Positions 16,411 to 22,984 of a DNA stretch of 64,000 bases are shown piece by piece. Origin of the DNA: Amarolinea aalborgensis (GTDB lineage: Bacteria; Chloroflexota; Anaerolineae; SSC4; Amarolineaceae); contig NZ_UETR01000013.1 in NCBI RefSeq assembly GCF_900491745.1, positions 1 through 64,000 of the forward strand, given 5' to 3'. Under the pieces are notes generated by a model that did no database searches, had not been told where the DNA came from, and saw only the letters and a list, made by a program, of their open reading frames with translations. The position numbers and the translations under genes are program-made. Numbering within the stretch: the stretch's first letter is position 1; every line of letters begins with the position of its first letter.

Positions 16411-16484
16411 CAGCAGCCTCTTTTGGTCTTTTCATTTCTCACAGTGTCAGTCGAACGATGGGGCGCCTCATCTGTCTGTGGATG

Positions 16485-16510
16485 TAGACGACGAAATGGT
16501 AGGATTGTCA
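16485..16510 (-). promoter_or_regulatory. Possible ECF-sigma-type promoter
   Basis: The minus strand reads TGACAATCC followed by CGTCTA, elements seen in ECF sigma promoters. The spacing is slightly short. It lies 75 nt before the zinc-finger gene and is tentative. Confidence 0.3.
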
Positions 16511-16561
16511 CAAAAGGTGTTCTAATCATCCACAACGTAGGTTGCTGCACCGATTCTCGGG

Positions 16562-16590
16562 TTGAACTTGACGCAGTATCACGATATGGT
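16562..16590 (+). promoter_or_regulatory. Probable hicAB promoter
   Basis: TTGAAC (16562-16567), a 17-nt spacer and TATGGT (16585-16590). The -10 box lies inside a perfect palindrome, so occupancy of the palindrome would block it. Confidence 0.5.
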
Positions 16591-16597
16591 ACCATAT
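16584..16597 (+). promoter_or_regulatory. Perfect 14-bp palindrome, likely HicB operator
   Basis: ATATGGTACCATAT is a perfect palindrome ending 4 nt before the GTG start of hicA and covering the presumed -10. HicB antitoxins with ribbon-helix-helix domains repress their own operon through such sites; binding here is inferred. Confidence 0.6.
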
Positions 16598-16601
16598 AGT
16601 C

Positions 16602-16856
16602 GTGAAGCACAAGCATCAAAAGACACTGGAACTGATATTTGCCCGACCAACGAGCGGTAATATCAACTGGGCGGATATCGAAGCTCTGTTTGCCGAGCTT
16701 GGCGCGGACATCAGCGAGCGCGAGGGTTCGCGTGTAGGTGTCCGTTTGTTTGGAGAAAGACGAGTTTTTCACCGGCCGCATCCTTCTCCCAATACTGATA
16801 AAGGGGCGATTGCAAGCATTCGGAAATGGTTGAAAGAAAACGGAGTCGAACCATGA
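16602..16856 (+). CDS. hicA: HicA-family toxin
   Basis: An 84-residue protein with a GTG start. It matches the HicA subfamily that begins KHQKTLELIFARP and continues NINWADIEALFAELGA, REGSRVGVRLF, VFHRPHP and IRKWLKENG. HicA toxins are small dsRBD-like mRNA interferases. In this subfamily the usual Gly-Ser-His motif is Gly-Ser-Arg (RVG), so a catalytic His would have to be one of those in VFHRPHP. The gene overlaps hicB by ATGA, the normal toxin-first order of HicAB pairs. Confidence 0.85.
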   Translation: MKHKHQKTLELIFARPTSGNINWADIEALFAELGADISEREGSRVGVRLFGERRVFHRPHPSPNTDKGAIASIRKWLKENGVEP

Positions 16857-17191
16857 TGAATATAGTAGAAATCAATGGTTACCGGGCCGTTGTTCAATAT
16901 GACCCAGATATTGATATGTTTCGCGGCGAATTCATTGGTCTTAATGGCGGGGCTGATTTTTACGCCAAAGACATTGATGGTCTACGTAAAGAAGGCGAAA
17001 TCTCGCTAAAAGTATTCCTTGAGATGTGTCAGGAGGACGGCGTTGAGCCACGGAAAGCGTATTCCGGCAAATTCAACCTTCGTGTTTCACCCACATTGCA
17101 TGCAGAGATTACGGCGAGAGCGTTGGCAGAAGGCAAAAGCCTCAATCAATGGGTGGCGGATGTATTGGATGAATCGTTGCATGTTCATTGA
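16853..17191 (+). CDS. hicB: HicB-family antitoxin
   Basis: A 112-residue antitoxin. The ATG at 16853 overlaps the toxin stop and gives MMNIVEINGYRAVVQYDPD. The N-terminal partial RNase-H-like domain (FRGEFIGLNGGADFYAKDID, in the usual HicB pattern) is followed by an Arc/MetJ-type ribbon-helix-helix segment: KFNLRVSPTLHAEITARA, then EGKSLNQWVADVLD. It should bind HicA and the palindrome upstream. AT content and codon use of both genes differ from the GC-rich neighbours, suggesting acquisition by transfer. Confidence 0.88.
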   Translation: MMNIVEINGYRAVVQYDPDIDMFRGEFIGLNGGADFYAKDIDGLRKEGEISLKVFLEMCQEDGVEPRKAYSGKFNLRVSPTLHAEITARALAEGKSLNQWVADVLDESLHVH

Positions 17192-17253
17192 CCAATAGTC
17201 CGATCTCATAACTATGTTCTCGAATGTTCTCGATGAAATCCCAATTCCATTGC

Positions 17254-18822
17254 TTAATCTCCCCGGGCATCGCGGCTCATCGAGCCGGCGCCCTGCCGTG
17301 CGCGTAACTTGAGCAGCAGCACCGTGCCGAGGATCAACGTTTCGACGGTGGAGGTCAGGGCAAAGGCGAGCGGGATGATCTGCACACCCACGTGTGCGAC
17401 GAAGAGGCCCAGGATGACGCCGCGTCCGAGCAGCTGCAGGGTGTTGGTGGTGAGCGAGGTGCGCGTGTCGCGCAGGGCGATGAGGCCGCGCGTGATAACC
17501 TCGGTGGCGACGTAGGACGGCAGGGCAATGGCATAGATCACCAACACGCTGTAGGTGACATCGCCGGCCGCGGCCGTGAACTCCCCGCGCTCGAAGAGGA
17601 GGCGAATCACAAGGCGTCCCAGCCAGATCAGGAGCAGGAGCGCGGGCAGCGCCAGGGCGACGGCCGCGCCCAGGGAGCGCAGCAACGTGGCGCGCATCTC
17701 ACGCCAGGCTGCGGCTTCGGCATGAGCCGCCAGGCGCGGGAAGGCTGCCTGTCCTACCGCCTGCCCTAGCAGCGCGATCGGCAGACCGACCAACAGCCAG
17801 GCGTTATAGATCGCGGCCAGCGCCGCGGCATTGGCCGCCTGCGTCGCAAACGCGGTGTCCAGGATGAAGCCGGCGTAGTTGACACTGACCGACAGGCCGT
17901 TGGGAATCAACAGGCGCGCCAGCTCGCGCAGGCGCGCATCAGCGAAATTCCACGTCGGGCGCAGGCTGGCGGCGGACCCGCGCAAGCCAGGCCACAGAAT
18001 GATCGTCTGCAGCACCGCGCCCGCGACGACGCCCATGGTCGGCCCCAAAATACCAAGCCCCGGCACGAAGCGCGCGGCGAGGATGCCAACGATCAGGGTG
18101 ACGTTGTGGCTGACGACCGACAGCGCGGTTAGCAGGAACTGATTGCGGCTGTTGAGCACCGCCGTGGCGACGGCGCTTAGCGTCAGGATGACCGGCTGCA
18201 GGAGCATGATGCGCGTCAGGCTGATGGCGAGGCGGCTCGTTTCAGCATCGAAGCCGGGCGCCAGCACGCTGCGCACAAACGCCGGGGCAAAAATCTCGCC
18301 GGCCAGGACGATAAGCGCAAAAAAGGACATCAGCGCGGTCAACACCAGGTTGATGAAACGGCCGCCAGATGCAGGACCGTCCTCGCGCACCGTGTTGAGC
18401 AGCACCGGAATCATGGCGCTGGAGAGCGCGCCGCCGGCAATCAGGCTGAACAGGGTGTCGGGCAGGCGGAAGGCTGCGTAATAGGCGTTGGCCTCCAGGC
18501 TGACGCCAAATTGCGCGTTGAACATCACCTGCCGGATGGCGCCGAGCATGGCCGAGAAGAAGAAAGAAGCCATGAGGATGAAGCTGGCTTCGGCAATGGA
18601 AAACTCGCGTGTCAGCAGCCCCCGCAGTTGCAGCCGCGGCAAACGCGGCAGCACCACCTGCCCACGCGGGGCTGCAGCTGGCGCAGTGCGCAATGGCTCC
18701 AGCACGTCGGACGCCATCACGGTCCCCATCCAGGCGCTTTCCGCCAGCGCGGCCGGGCCGCCGAGCATCAGTTGCGTCTCTTGACGACGGCCGCGCGGCA
18801 ACGCGGCAGCAGAAGCGGTCAT
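17254..18822 (-). CDS. MurJ/MviN-like lipid II flippase
   Basis: A 522-residue polytopic membrane protein with about 14 helices. After a roughly 75-residue Ala/Arg/Pro-rich N-terminal extension, it shows the MurJ signature: ASFFFSAMLGAIRQVMFNAQ, then ANAYYAAFRLPDTLFSLIAGG and ALSSAMIPVLL. Later GLSVSVNYAGFILDT and RLVIRLLFERGEFT also match MurJ. MurJ moves lipid-linked peptidoglycan precursor across the membrane. The start follows GAGGAGG, so the extension appears genuine. The gene stands alone on the minus strand, and it could also serve another lipid-linked substrate. Confidence 0.85.
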   Translation of the reverse strand: MTASAAALPRGRRQETQLMLGGPAALAESAWMGTVMASDVLEPLRTAPAAAPRGQVVLPRLPRLQLRGLLTREFSIAEASFILMASFFFSAMLGAIRQVMFNAQFGVSLEANAYYAAFRLPDTLFSLIAGGALSSAMIPVLLNTVREDGPASGGRFINLVLTALMSFFALIVLAGEIFAPAFVRSVLAPGFDAETSRLAISLTRIMLLQPVILTLSAVATAVLNSRNQFLLTALSVVSHNVTLIVGILAARFVPGLGILGPTMGVVAGAVLQTIILWPGLRGSAASLRPTWNFADARLRELARLLIPNGLSVSVNYAGFILDTAFATQAANAAALAAIYNAWLLVGLPIALLGQAVGQAAFPRLAAHAEAAAWREMRATLLRSLGAAVALALPALLLLIWLGRLVIRLLFERGEFTAAAGDVTYSVLVIYAIALPSYVATEVITRGLIALRDTRTSLTTNTLQLLGRGVILGLFVAHVGVQIIPLAFALTSTVETLILGTVLLLKLRARQGAGSMSRDARGD

Positions 18823-19314
18823 GCGGTTACCTCCTCAACGTAGATCACATCCTTACGTGCCTCCATGATCGCACGGATAGTTGTTCACTCGCCAGTCCAA
18901 ATGTTGCTCAGTTGACGCTGCATTTCGGGTGCATTTCAAGTTGCGGGCGTAGCCCCGGAGGGGCTTGCACCTCGTAGCCGGATGGCCTTTGGCCTCCGGC
19001 GGGGTTGGTGGCCGCATGGCCGGCGCGCAACCAACCCCGCCCGACCGTGAACGGATCGGGCTACGAGGTGGAAGGCCCTATCGGGCCTGACAGCCCGGGA
19101 GGGGCTTGCATCTCATAGCCGGCGCATTTCAGTTTCACAGCGTAGCCCATGAAGGTTGGGCTTGGCACTGGTTGCAGCGATTTCAATCGCCCGACCCACC
19201 CCCAGTTTGAAATGCACCCTGCATTTCATGCCCGTTCGCCAATGCTGGCCGCTGTGCTATACTGTGCGCTGACGGAAAATGCGCCGCACGAGTTCGGCGC
19301 TGCAGGATAGGACG
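18823..19314. other. Intergenic region occupied by a structured repeat element
   Basis: Nearly 500 bases separate the murJ-like and esterase genes. No gene is supported. Most of it is the inverted-repeat element at 18927-19219. A possible esterase promoter (TTCGCC at 19235, 17 nt, TATACT at 19258) lies at the right end. Confidence 0.6.
18927..19219. mobile_element. MITE-like noncoding element with 13-bp terminal inverted repeats
   Basis: The element begins GGGTGCATTTCAA and ends TTGAAATGCACCC, a perfect 13-bp inverted pair. TGCATTTC flanks both ends directly (18919-18926 and 19220-19227), as an 8-bp target duplication would. Inside are a large stem (CACCTCGTAG at 18968 against CTACGAGGTG at 19061), a nested GGGGTTGGT/ACCAACCCC stem, and two direct copies of GAGGGGCTTGCA (18958 and 19099). 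No transposase is present. The flanking octamer also occurs inside the terminal repeat, so a simple repeat origin is not excluded. Confidence 0.6.
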
Positions 19315-19995
19315 ATGACGATGAGCGGAGAACGTGAGACGCAGTTAGTGCTGGCAGCCGATGCGGGTGATCTGACCCACCGCGTGGCGCGGCCGGCCGG
19401 GCCTGGCCCTCATCCCACGGCGCTGATGCTGCACGGCCGCAGCGGTGATGAAAATGTGATGTGGGTCTTTGCCCGCGCGCTGCCCGCGGACTGGCTGATC
19501 GTCGCGCCGCGCGCCATCCAGCCGGACCCGGCCGGGGGCTTTGCCTGGCACCCGCGCAAGCCGGATGAGTGGCCGCCGCTGTCGTTCTTTAGCGAGGCGG
19601 CCAGCGCCATCGTGCGTTTTGTCCACACCTTGCCAGGGCGTTACGGGGCCGATGTCACGCGTCTATTTGTGATGGGATTCAGCCAGGGGGCCGCGGCGGC
19701 GTTTGCCGTGGCTCTGCGTCACCCGGGCCTGGTGCACGGCATCGCCGCGCTCGTGGGATTCATGCCGGGCGGCGTGGCGGATGAGCTGTCCGCGCCGTTG
19801 GCCGGTCTGCCGGTGTTCATGGCGGTTGGGCGCCGCGATCCGCTCATTCCGTTGACCCAGGCGCACGCGTGCGCGGCCATCCTGCGCACGCTGGGCGCGG
19901 AATTGGCCTACCATGAGTATGACAGCGGCCACAAGCTGGACGCGCGTGGCATGCGCGATTTGCAGGCTTGGTGGCGCGATCGCGCCGGTTCGTAG
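19315..19995 (+). CDS. Alpha/beta-hydrolase, phospholipase/carboxylesterase family
   Basis: A 226-residue hydrolase of the esterase D/carboxylesterase type. The nucleophile is Ser123 in VMGFSQGAAAA, the acid is Asp175 in AVGRRDPLIPL and the base is His206 in SGHKLD; LMLHGRSGDE near 38 supplies the oxyanion region. There is no signal peptide, so it should be cytoplasmic. The start at 19315 follows AGGATAGGACG; an ATG six bases later and one at 19279 are alternatives. The substrate (short-chain ester or lysophospholipid) is not predictable. It stands alone. Confidence 0.83.
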   Translation: MTMSGERETQLVLAADAGDLTHRVARPAGPGPHPTALMLHGRSGDENVMWVFARALPADWLIVAPRAIQPDPAGGFAWHPRKPDEWPPLSFFSEAASAIVRFVHTLPGRYGADVTRLFVMGFSQGAAAAFAVALRHPGLVHGIAALVGFMPGGVADELSAPLAGLPVFMAVGRRDPLIPLTQAHACAAILRTLGAELAYHEYDSGHKLDARGMRDLQAWWRDRAGS

Positions 19996-20058
19996 CAGAC
20001 GCAACCGGGCCGGCTGTTCACCGTCCTGGAGCCAGCCCGGCTGCGTCTGTGTGTTGAC

Positions 20059-20889
20059 TTACGCGGCCGGCGAGAAGACCTGCCGATCCAGCAGTGCGGG
20101 CTGACATTCCAGCTGCGGCTGCTGTGCATAGGCCTGTCCGCTAACCCCGATGCGCTGCGCCAGTTCGCGGTAAGTGAGACGACCTCCGGTTGCCTGGATG
20201 GCCTCGGCCAGGCACCAGGTGAATGCGCCGTGATAGTCGTTGGCAATGTAGGCATCGGCCGAAGTCTGGTCATCGCGACAGGCCGCCACGAGCACGTTGT
20301 TCTCCGCGGTCTTGACTACCTGGAAGCGATTGGTGCGCGGGCGGAACAGGTTCCTCAGGTTTGCAAGAAACTTGATTGCAGCTGTCACTACGTCCGGCGG
20401 AGCAAGATAGCGCGATATCGGCAGCCTGGTCGTGTCGGCGTCCGCGGGGGGTACAGGGCGGTTGCCCGTGCCCGAATGGCAGCAGTCCATCATGACGGTC
20501 AGGCTGACGCCAGGCCCAATGCGATCGAAGGCCGCCTTGAGGTCATCGTCGCGCAAGGGGTTGTTCCAGTCGTGGTCGTAGGGGATGATGATTTCATCCG
20601 CGCCGTCCAATTCGTCATTGCCATTGTCGGCCACCTGGCTGCCGTGGCCGGAATAGTGGAAGATCAGGACATCGCCCGCCTGGCTGCCCGTAGTCAACCA
20701 ATCCAGTCCTGCTTGGATGCCAGCCTTGGTGGCCTGGCTGTTGACCAACAGCTTGATGGCGTCGTCGCTGAATCCATAGTACGTTTTGAGCAAGCCCTTG
20801 ACCTGCTCGACATCGTTGACACAGCCGCGCAGGCTGTTCTTGCCGTCGCTGTATTCGTTCAACCCGATCAGCAATGCTTTCTTAGTCAT
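20059..20889 (-). CDS. Metacaspase-type caspase-family peptidase (C14)
   Basis: A 276-residue protein starting at MTKKALLIGLN after GCAGGAG. The p20-like caspase fold is complete: the dyad is His82 in FHYSGHGSQ and Cys137 in MMDCCHSG, with NDVEQVKGLL and DEIIIPYD typical of type I metacaspases. Specificity is expected to be Arg/Lys, unlike animal caspases. The C-terminal p10-like part (VLVAACRDDQTSADAY, AFTWCLAEAI) is also present. There is no signal peptide or extra domain. Role unknown; bacterial members have been linked to stress death or to defence. Confidence 0.88.
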   Translation of the reverse strand: MTKKALLIGLNEYSDGKNSLRGCVNDVEQVKGLLKTYYGFSDDAIKLLVNSQATKAGIQAGLDWLTTGSQAGDVLIFHYSGHGSQVADNGNDELDGADEIIIPYDHDWNNPLRDDDLKAAFDRIGPGVSLTVMMDCCHSGTGNRPVPPADADTTRLPISRYLAPPDVVTAAIKFLANLRNLFRPRTNRFQVVKTAENNVLVAACRDDQTSADAYIANDYHGAFTWCLAEAIQATGGRLTYRELAQRIGVSGQAYAQQPQLECQPALLDRQVFSPAA

Positions 20890-21022
20890 CGTGAGTTTCT
20901 CCTGCGAAAAGATCACAGCACGTTAGGTGGGAATCGTTCGGAGACTTCGGCGTTTGCGTAAGCGAATCGCCCGCGTGATTATAGCCAATCAGGTTGCGTA
21001 AGTCAACCGATTTTGTGGTTTC

Positions 21023-21178
21023 ACAGCAATTTCAAATTCGAGCGATTTTGCTACCACATGGAACGCAAAGAGGACAAAGACCCCGCCAATCCGCGGATCT
21101 TCAGCCGTTTCTTTGTGTTCTATGCGTTCCTTGTGGTCAGGTACGTGCCGAGTTTGAGATTGCCTGTGGTTTCAGCCG
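21023..21178. repeat. Long imperfect inverted repeat, about 155 bp
   Basis: The left arm (CACAGCAATTTCAAATTCGA ... GGAACGCAAAGAGGACAAAG) and the complement of the right arm (CACAGGCAATCTCAAACTCG ... GGAACGCATAGAACACAAAG) align over about 60 bases with roughly three quarters identity. It is probably a decayed MITE or large hairpin repeat. Confidence 0.6.
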
Positions 21179-21198
21179 CAACGCCGGCCCAGGCGGTT

Positions 21199-21226
21199 TT
21201 TGGATTTGCCGGGTCTGGCCTATAAT
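21199..21226 (+). promoter_or_regulatory. Possible promoter of short-chain dehydrogenase gene
   Basis: TATAAT (21221-21226) is preceded by TTTGGA at a 16-nt spacing. The gene starts about 40 nt downstream. Confidence 0.4.
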
Positions 21227-21267
21227 CGGTCGTCAATGCAATCACCATTCCTCATAGGAGGCCCATC

Positions 21268-22041
21268 ATGCATTCACTCAACGGCAAAACCGTTCTCATT
21301 ACCGGCGCCAGCAGCGGCATCGGCGCGGCGTGCGCGCACGCCTTCGCCAGCCTTGATGCGCGCCTGCTGCTGGCCGCGCGGCGCCTCGAGCGCCTGGAAA
21401 AGCTGGCCGCTGAGCTCTACGCCCAGCACGGCGTCGAAGTGCGCACGCTGCTACTGGATGTGCGTGACCAGCCGGCCGTCGAGGCCGCCATCAACAGCCT
21501 GCCCGCGGCCTGGGCCGCGATCGACATTTTGGTCAATAACGCGGGGCTGAGCCGTGGGCTGGACAAGCTGCACGAAGGCAAGCTGGCCGATTGGGAAGAG
21601 ATGATTGACACCAATGTCAAAGGCTTGCTTTACGTCAGCCGGGCCGTGATTCCGGGCATGGTCGCGCGCCGCCGTGGGCACGTCATCAACATCGGTTCCA
21701 TCGCCGGGCACCAGGTCTATCCGAGCGGGAATGTCTACAGCGCGACCAAACACGCGGTCGCGGCGCTGACGCAGGGCATGCGCATGGACCTGCTCGGCAC
21801 GGATGTGCGCGTGAGCACGGTGGACCCCGGTATGGTGGAAACCGAGTTCAGCCAGGTGCGCTTCCACGGCGACGAGGTCCGTGCGGCCAAAGTTTACCAG
21901 GGGCTGACGCCCTTGACCCCCGACGACGTCGCGGACGCCGTCGTCTACTGCGCCACACGGCCCGCGCACGTCAACATCAACGAGATCATCATCATGCCCA
22001 CAGCGCAGGCTACCGCGACGATGGCGGTGCGCGTACCGTGA
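21268..22041 (+). CDS. Short-chain dehydrogenase/reductase (YdfG-like)
   Basis: A 257-residue classical SDR starting after AGGAGGCCCATC. Cofactor motif TGASSGIG (12-19), structural NNAG (90-93), and the catalytic Ser144 (NIGSIAG), Tyr157 and Lys161 (YSATK) are all present. Arg38-Arg39 after the second strand suggest NADP(H). It is closest in pattern to the YdfG group (3-hydroxy acid/serine dehydrogenase, malonic semialdehyde reductase), which shares the VDPGMVETEFSQVRF segment. It is monocistronic, and its physiological substrate is uncertain. Confidence 0.88.
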   Translation: MHSLNGKTVLITGASSGIGAACAHAFASLDARLLLAARRLERLEKLAAELYAQHGVEVRTLLLDVRDQPAVEAAINSLPAAWAAIDILVNNAGLSRGLDKLHEGKLADWEEMIDTNVKGLLYVSRAVIPGMVARRRGHVINIGSIAGHQVYPSGNVYSATKHAVAALTQGMRMDLLGTDVRVSTVDPGMVETEFSQVRFHGDEVRAAKVYQGLTPLTPDDVADAVVYCATRPAHVNINEIIIMPTAQATATMAVRVP

Positions 22042-22135
22042 TAATTGGGTTTGCGAGCCGGCGGCTGCTGCGCGCGCAAATTTCGCAAACGACCGTTACG
22101 TCGAACTGCGCGCAACCGATGTCTGCGTCTTGCGA

Positions 22136-22984
22136 TTAGCTGAAATTCAGTTTCAAGCGAGCCTGCAACCGGGCGTTCAAGGTATTGACGAAGGCTTGTT
22201 TCTCCGGCAACCCTGGATTATGGCGCATGGCGTAGAACAATTCGTCCACTGTGGTCGAGACAAAACGAGTTGGTTTTAATGCCAAGCGCCCACTCTCAGG
22301 GACCAGATCATACAGCGCAAAACGTGAGGCGTGATCGGGCACATAGCCGTCGGGCCGTAAGCCGTAGCGGTGCACCAAGTTGGTGTAAATATATTCCTGG
22401 ATGACCCAATAACAGGTGACCTTCCAGGCTTCGTACACAATGCCTTTGTTCAATAGTTGAGTCACGGCACGTTTGATCGTATCGTACGTGTTCATTCCAA
22501 AGGCGTATGTTCGCCGGGCGATGTCTTGCCCTGCCATGAAATCGCGAAGTGCTTGTACAATGGCGCCGGTGCTCGTCGTCGAGTCTGTCTGAAACTCAAC
22601 GAGCACAAAATCATCTACTTCAGCTTTCATTGGCTTGTGTCGAACGAGCACATAGTCAATCGTGCCGACATTCGGCAACTCTACCTCGGCGAACAAGATT
22701 ACGTTGTTGAGATCTCCAAAGTAATGACGCGCAATGTCCTCGATGACCCGCGGTATTCCACCCAGTGTGCCACCTTCTTCAAACCGGCGTGGACAGGTCG
22801 TCCGCACACTGTCGCGATGCTGCACCGAGCACACCCCAAATGGGTAATCCAAGAGACGACTTGTCTTATTGCAGGCACGATCTACAAATGGACACCAGAA
22901 ACGCTGCCGGCATTGTTGCGCATCGCTTGATGTGTTGTCAATCGGATACCCAAATATCTCCGCTGGACGGTTGTTACTTGGCAT
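22136..22984 (-). CDS. NotI-family type II restriction endonuclease (putative)
   Basis: A 282-residue protein. Residues EIFGYPID, Cys31 (CPF), Cys38, Cys52 (GVCSV) and Cys64 (CPRR) reproduce the order and spacing style of the four iron-binding cysteines of NotI. The nuclease core shows Asp110 (GTIDYVLVR) and Glu130-x-Gln132 (VLVEFQTD), the D...ExQ variant of PD-(D/E)XK used by NotI. It is shorter than NotI (about 380 residues). Its ATG follows immediately after the stop of the upstream DNA methyltransferase (TAAATG), making a coupled restriction-modification pair. The recognition site is unknown. Confidence 0.75.
   Translation of the reverse strand: MPSNNRPAEIFGYPIDNTSSDAQQCRQRFWCPFVDRACNKTSRLLDYPFGVCSVQHRDSVRTTCPRRFEEGGTLGGIPRVIEDIARHYFGDLNNVILFAEVELPNVGTIDYVLVRHKPMKAEVDDFVLVEFQTDSTTSTGAIVQALRDFMAGQDIARRTYAFGMNTYDTIKRAVTQLLNKGIVYEAWKVTCYWVIQEYIYTNLVHRYGLRPDGYVPDHASRFALYDLVPESGRLALKPTRFVSTTVDELFYAMRHNPGLPEKQAFVNTLNARLQARLKLNFS

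Larger units (their letters stand above)
20890..21267. other. Intergenic region with imperfect palindromic element
   Basis: No gene is supported in this divergent spacer of 378 bases. Short open frames at 20994-21257 lack family features and lie mostly in the inverted repeat at 21023-21178. Confidence 0.55.

Noticed and set aside
16407..16781. 124-codon minus-strand ORF upstream of the zinc-finger gene
   Set aside because: It overlaps hicA and shows no sigma-factor features, so it is not the missing sigma gene.
20994..21257. Small ORFs between metacaspase and SDR genes
   Set aside because: They overlie an imperfect inverted repeat, have no ribosome sites and no recognisable sequence.
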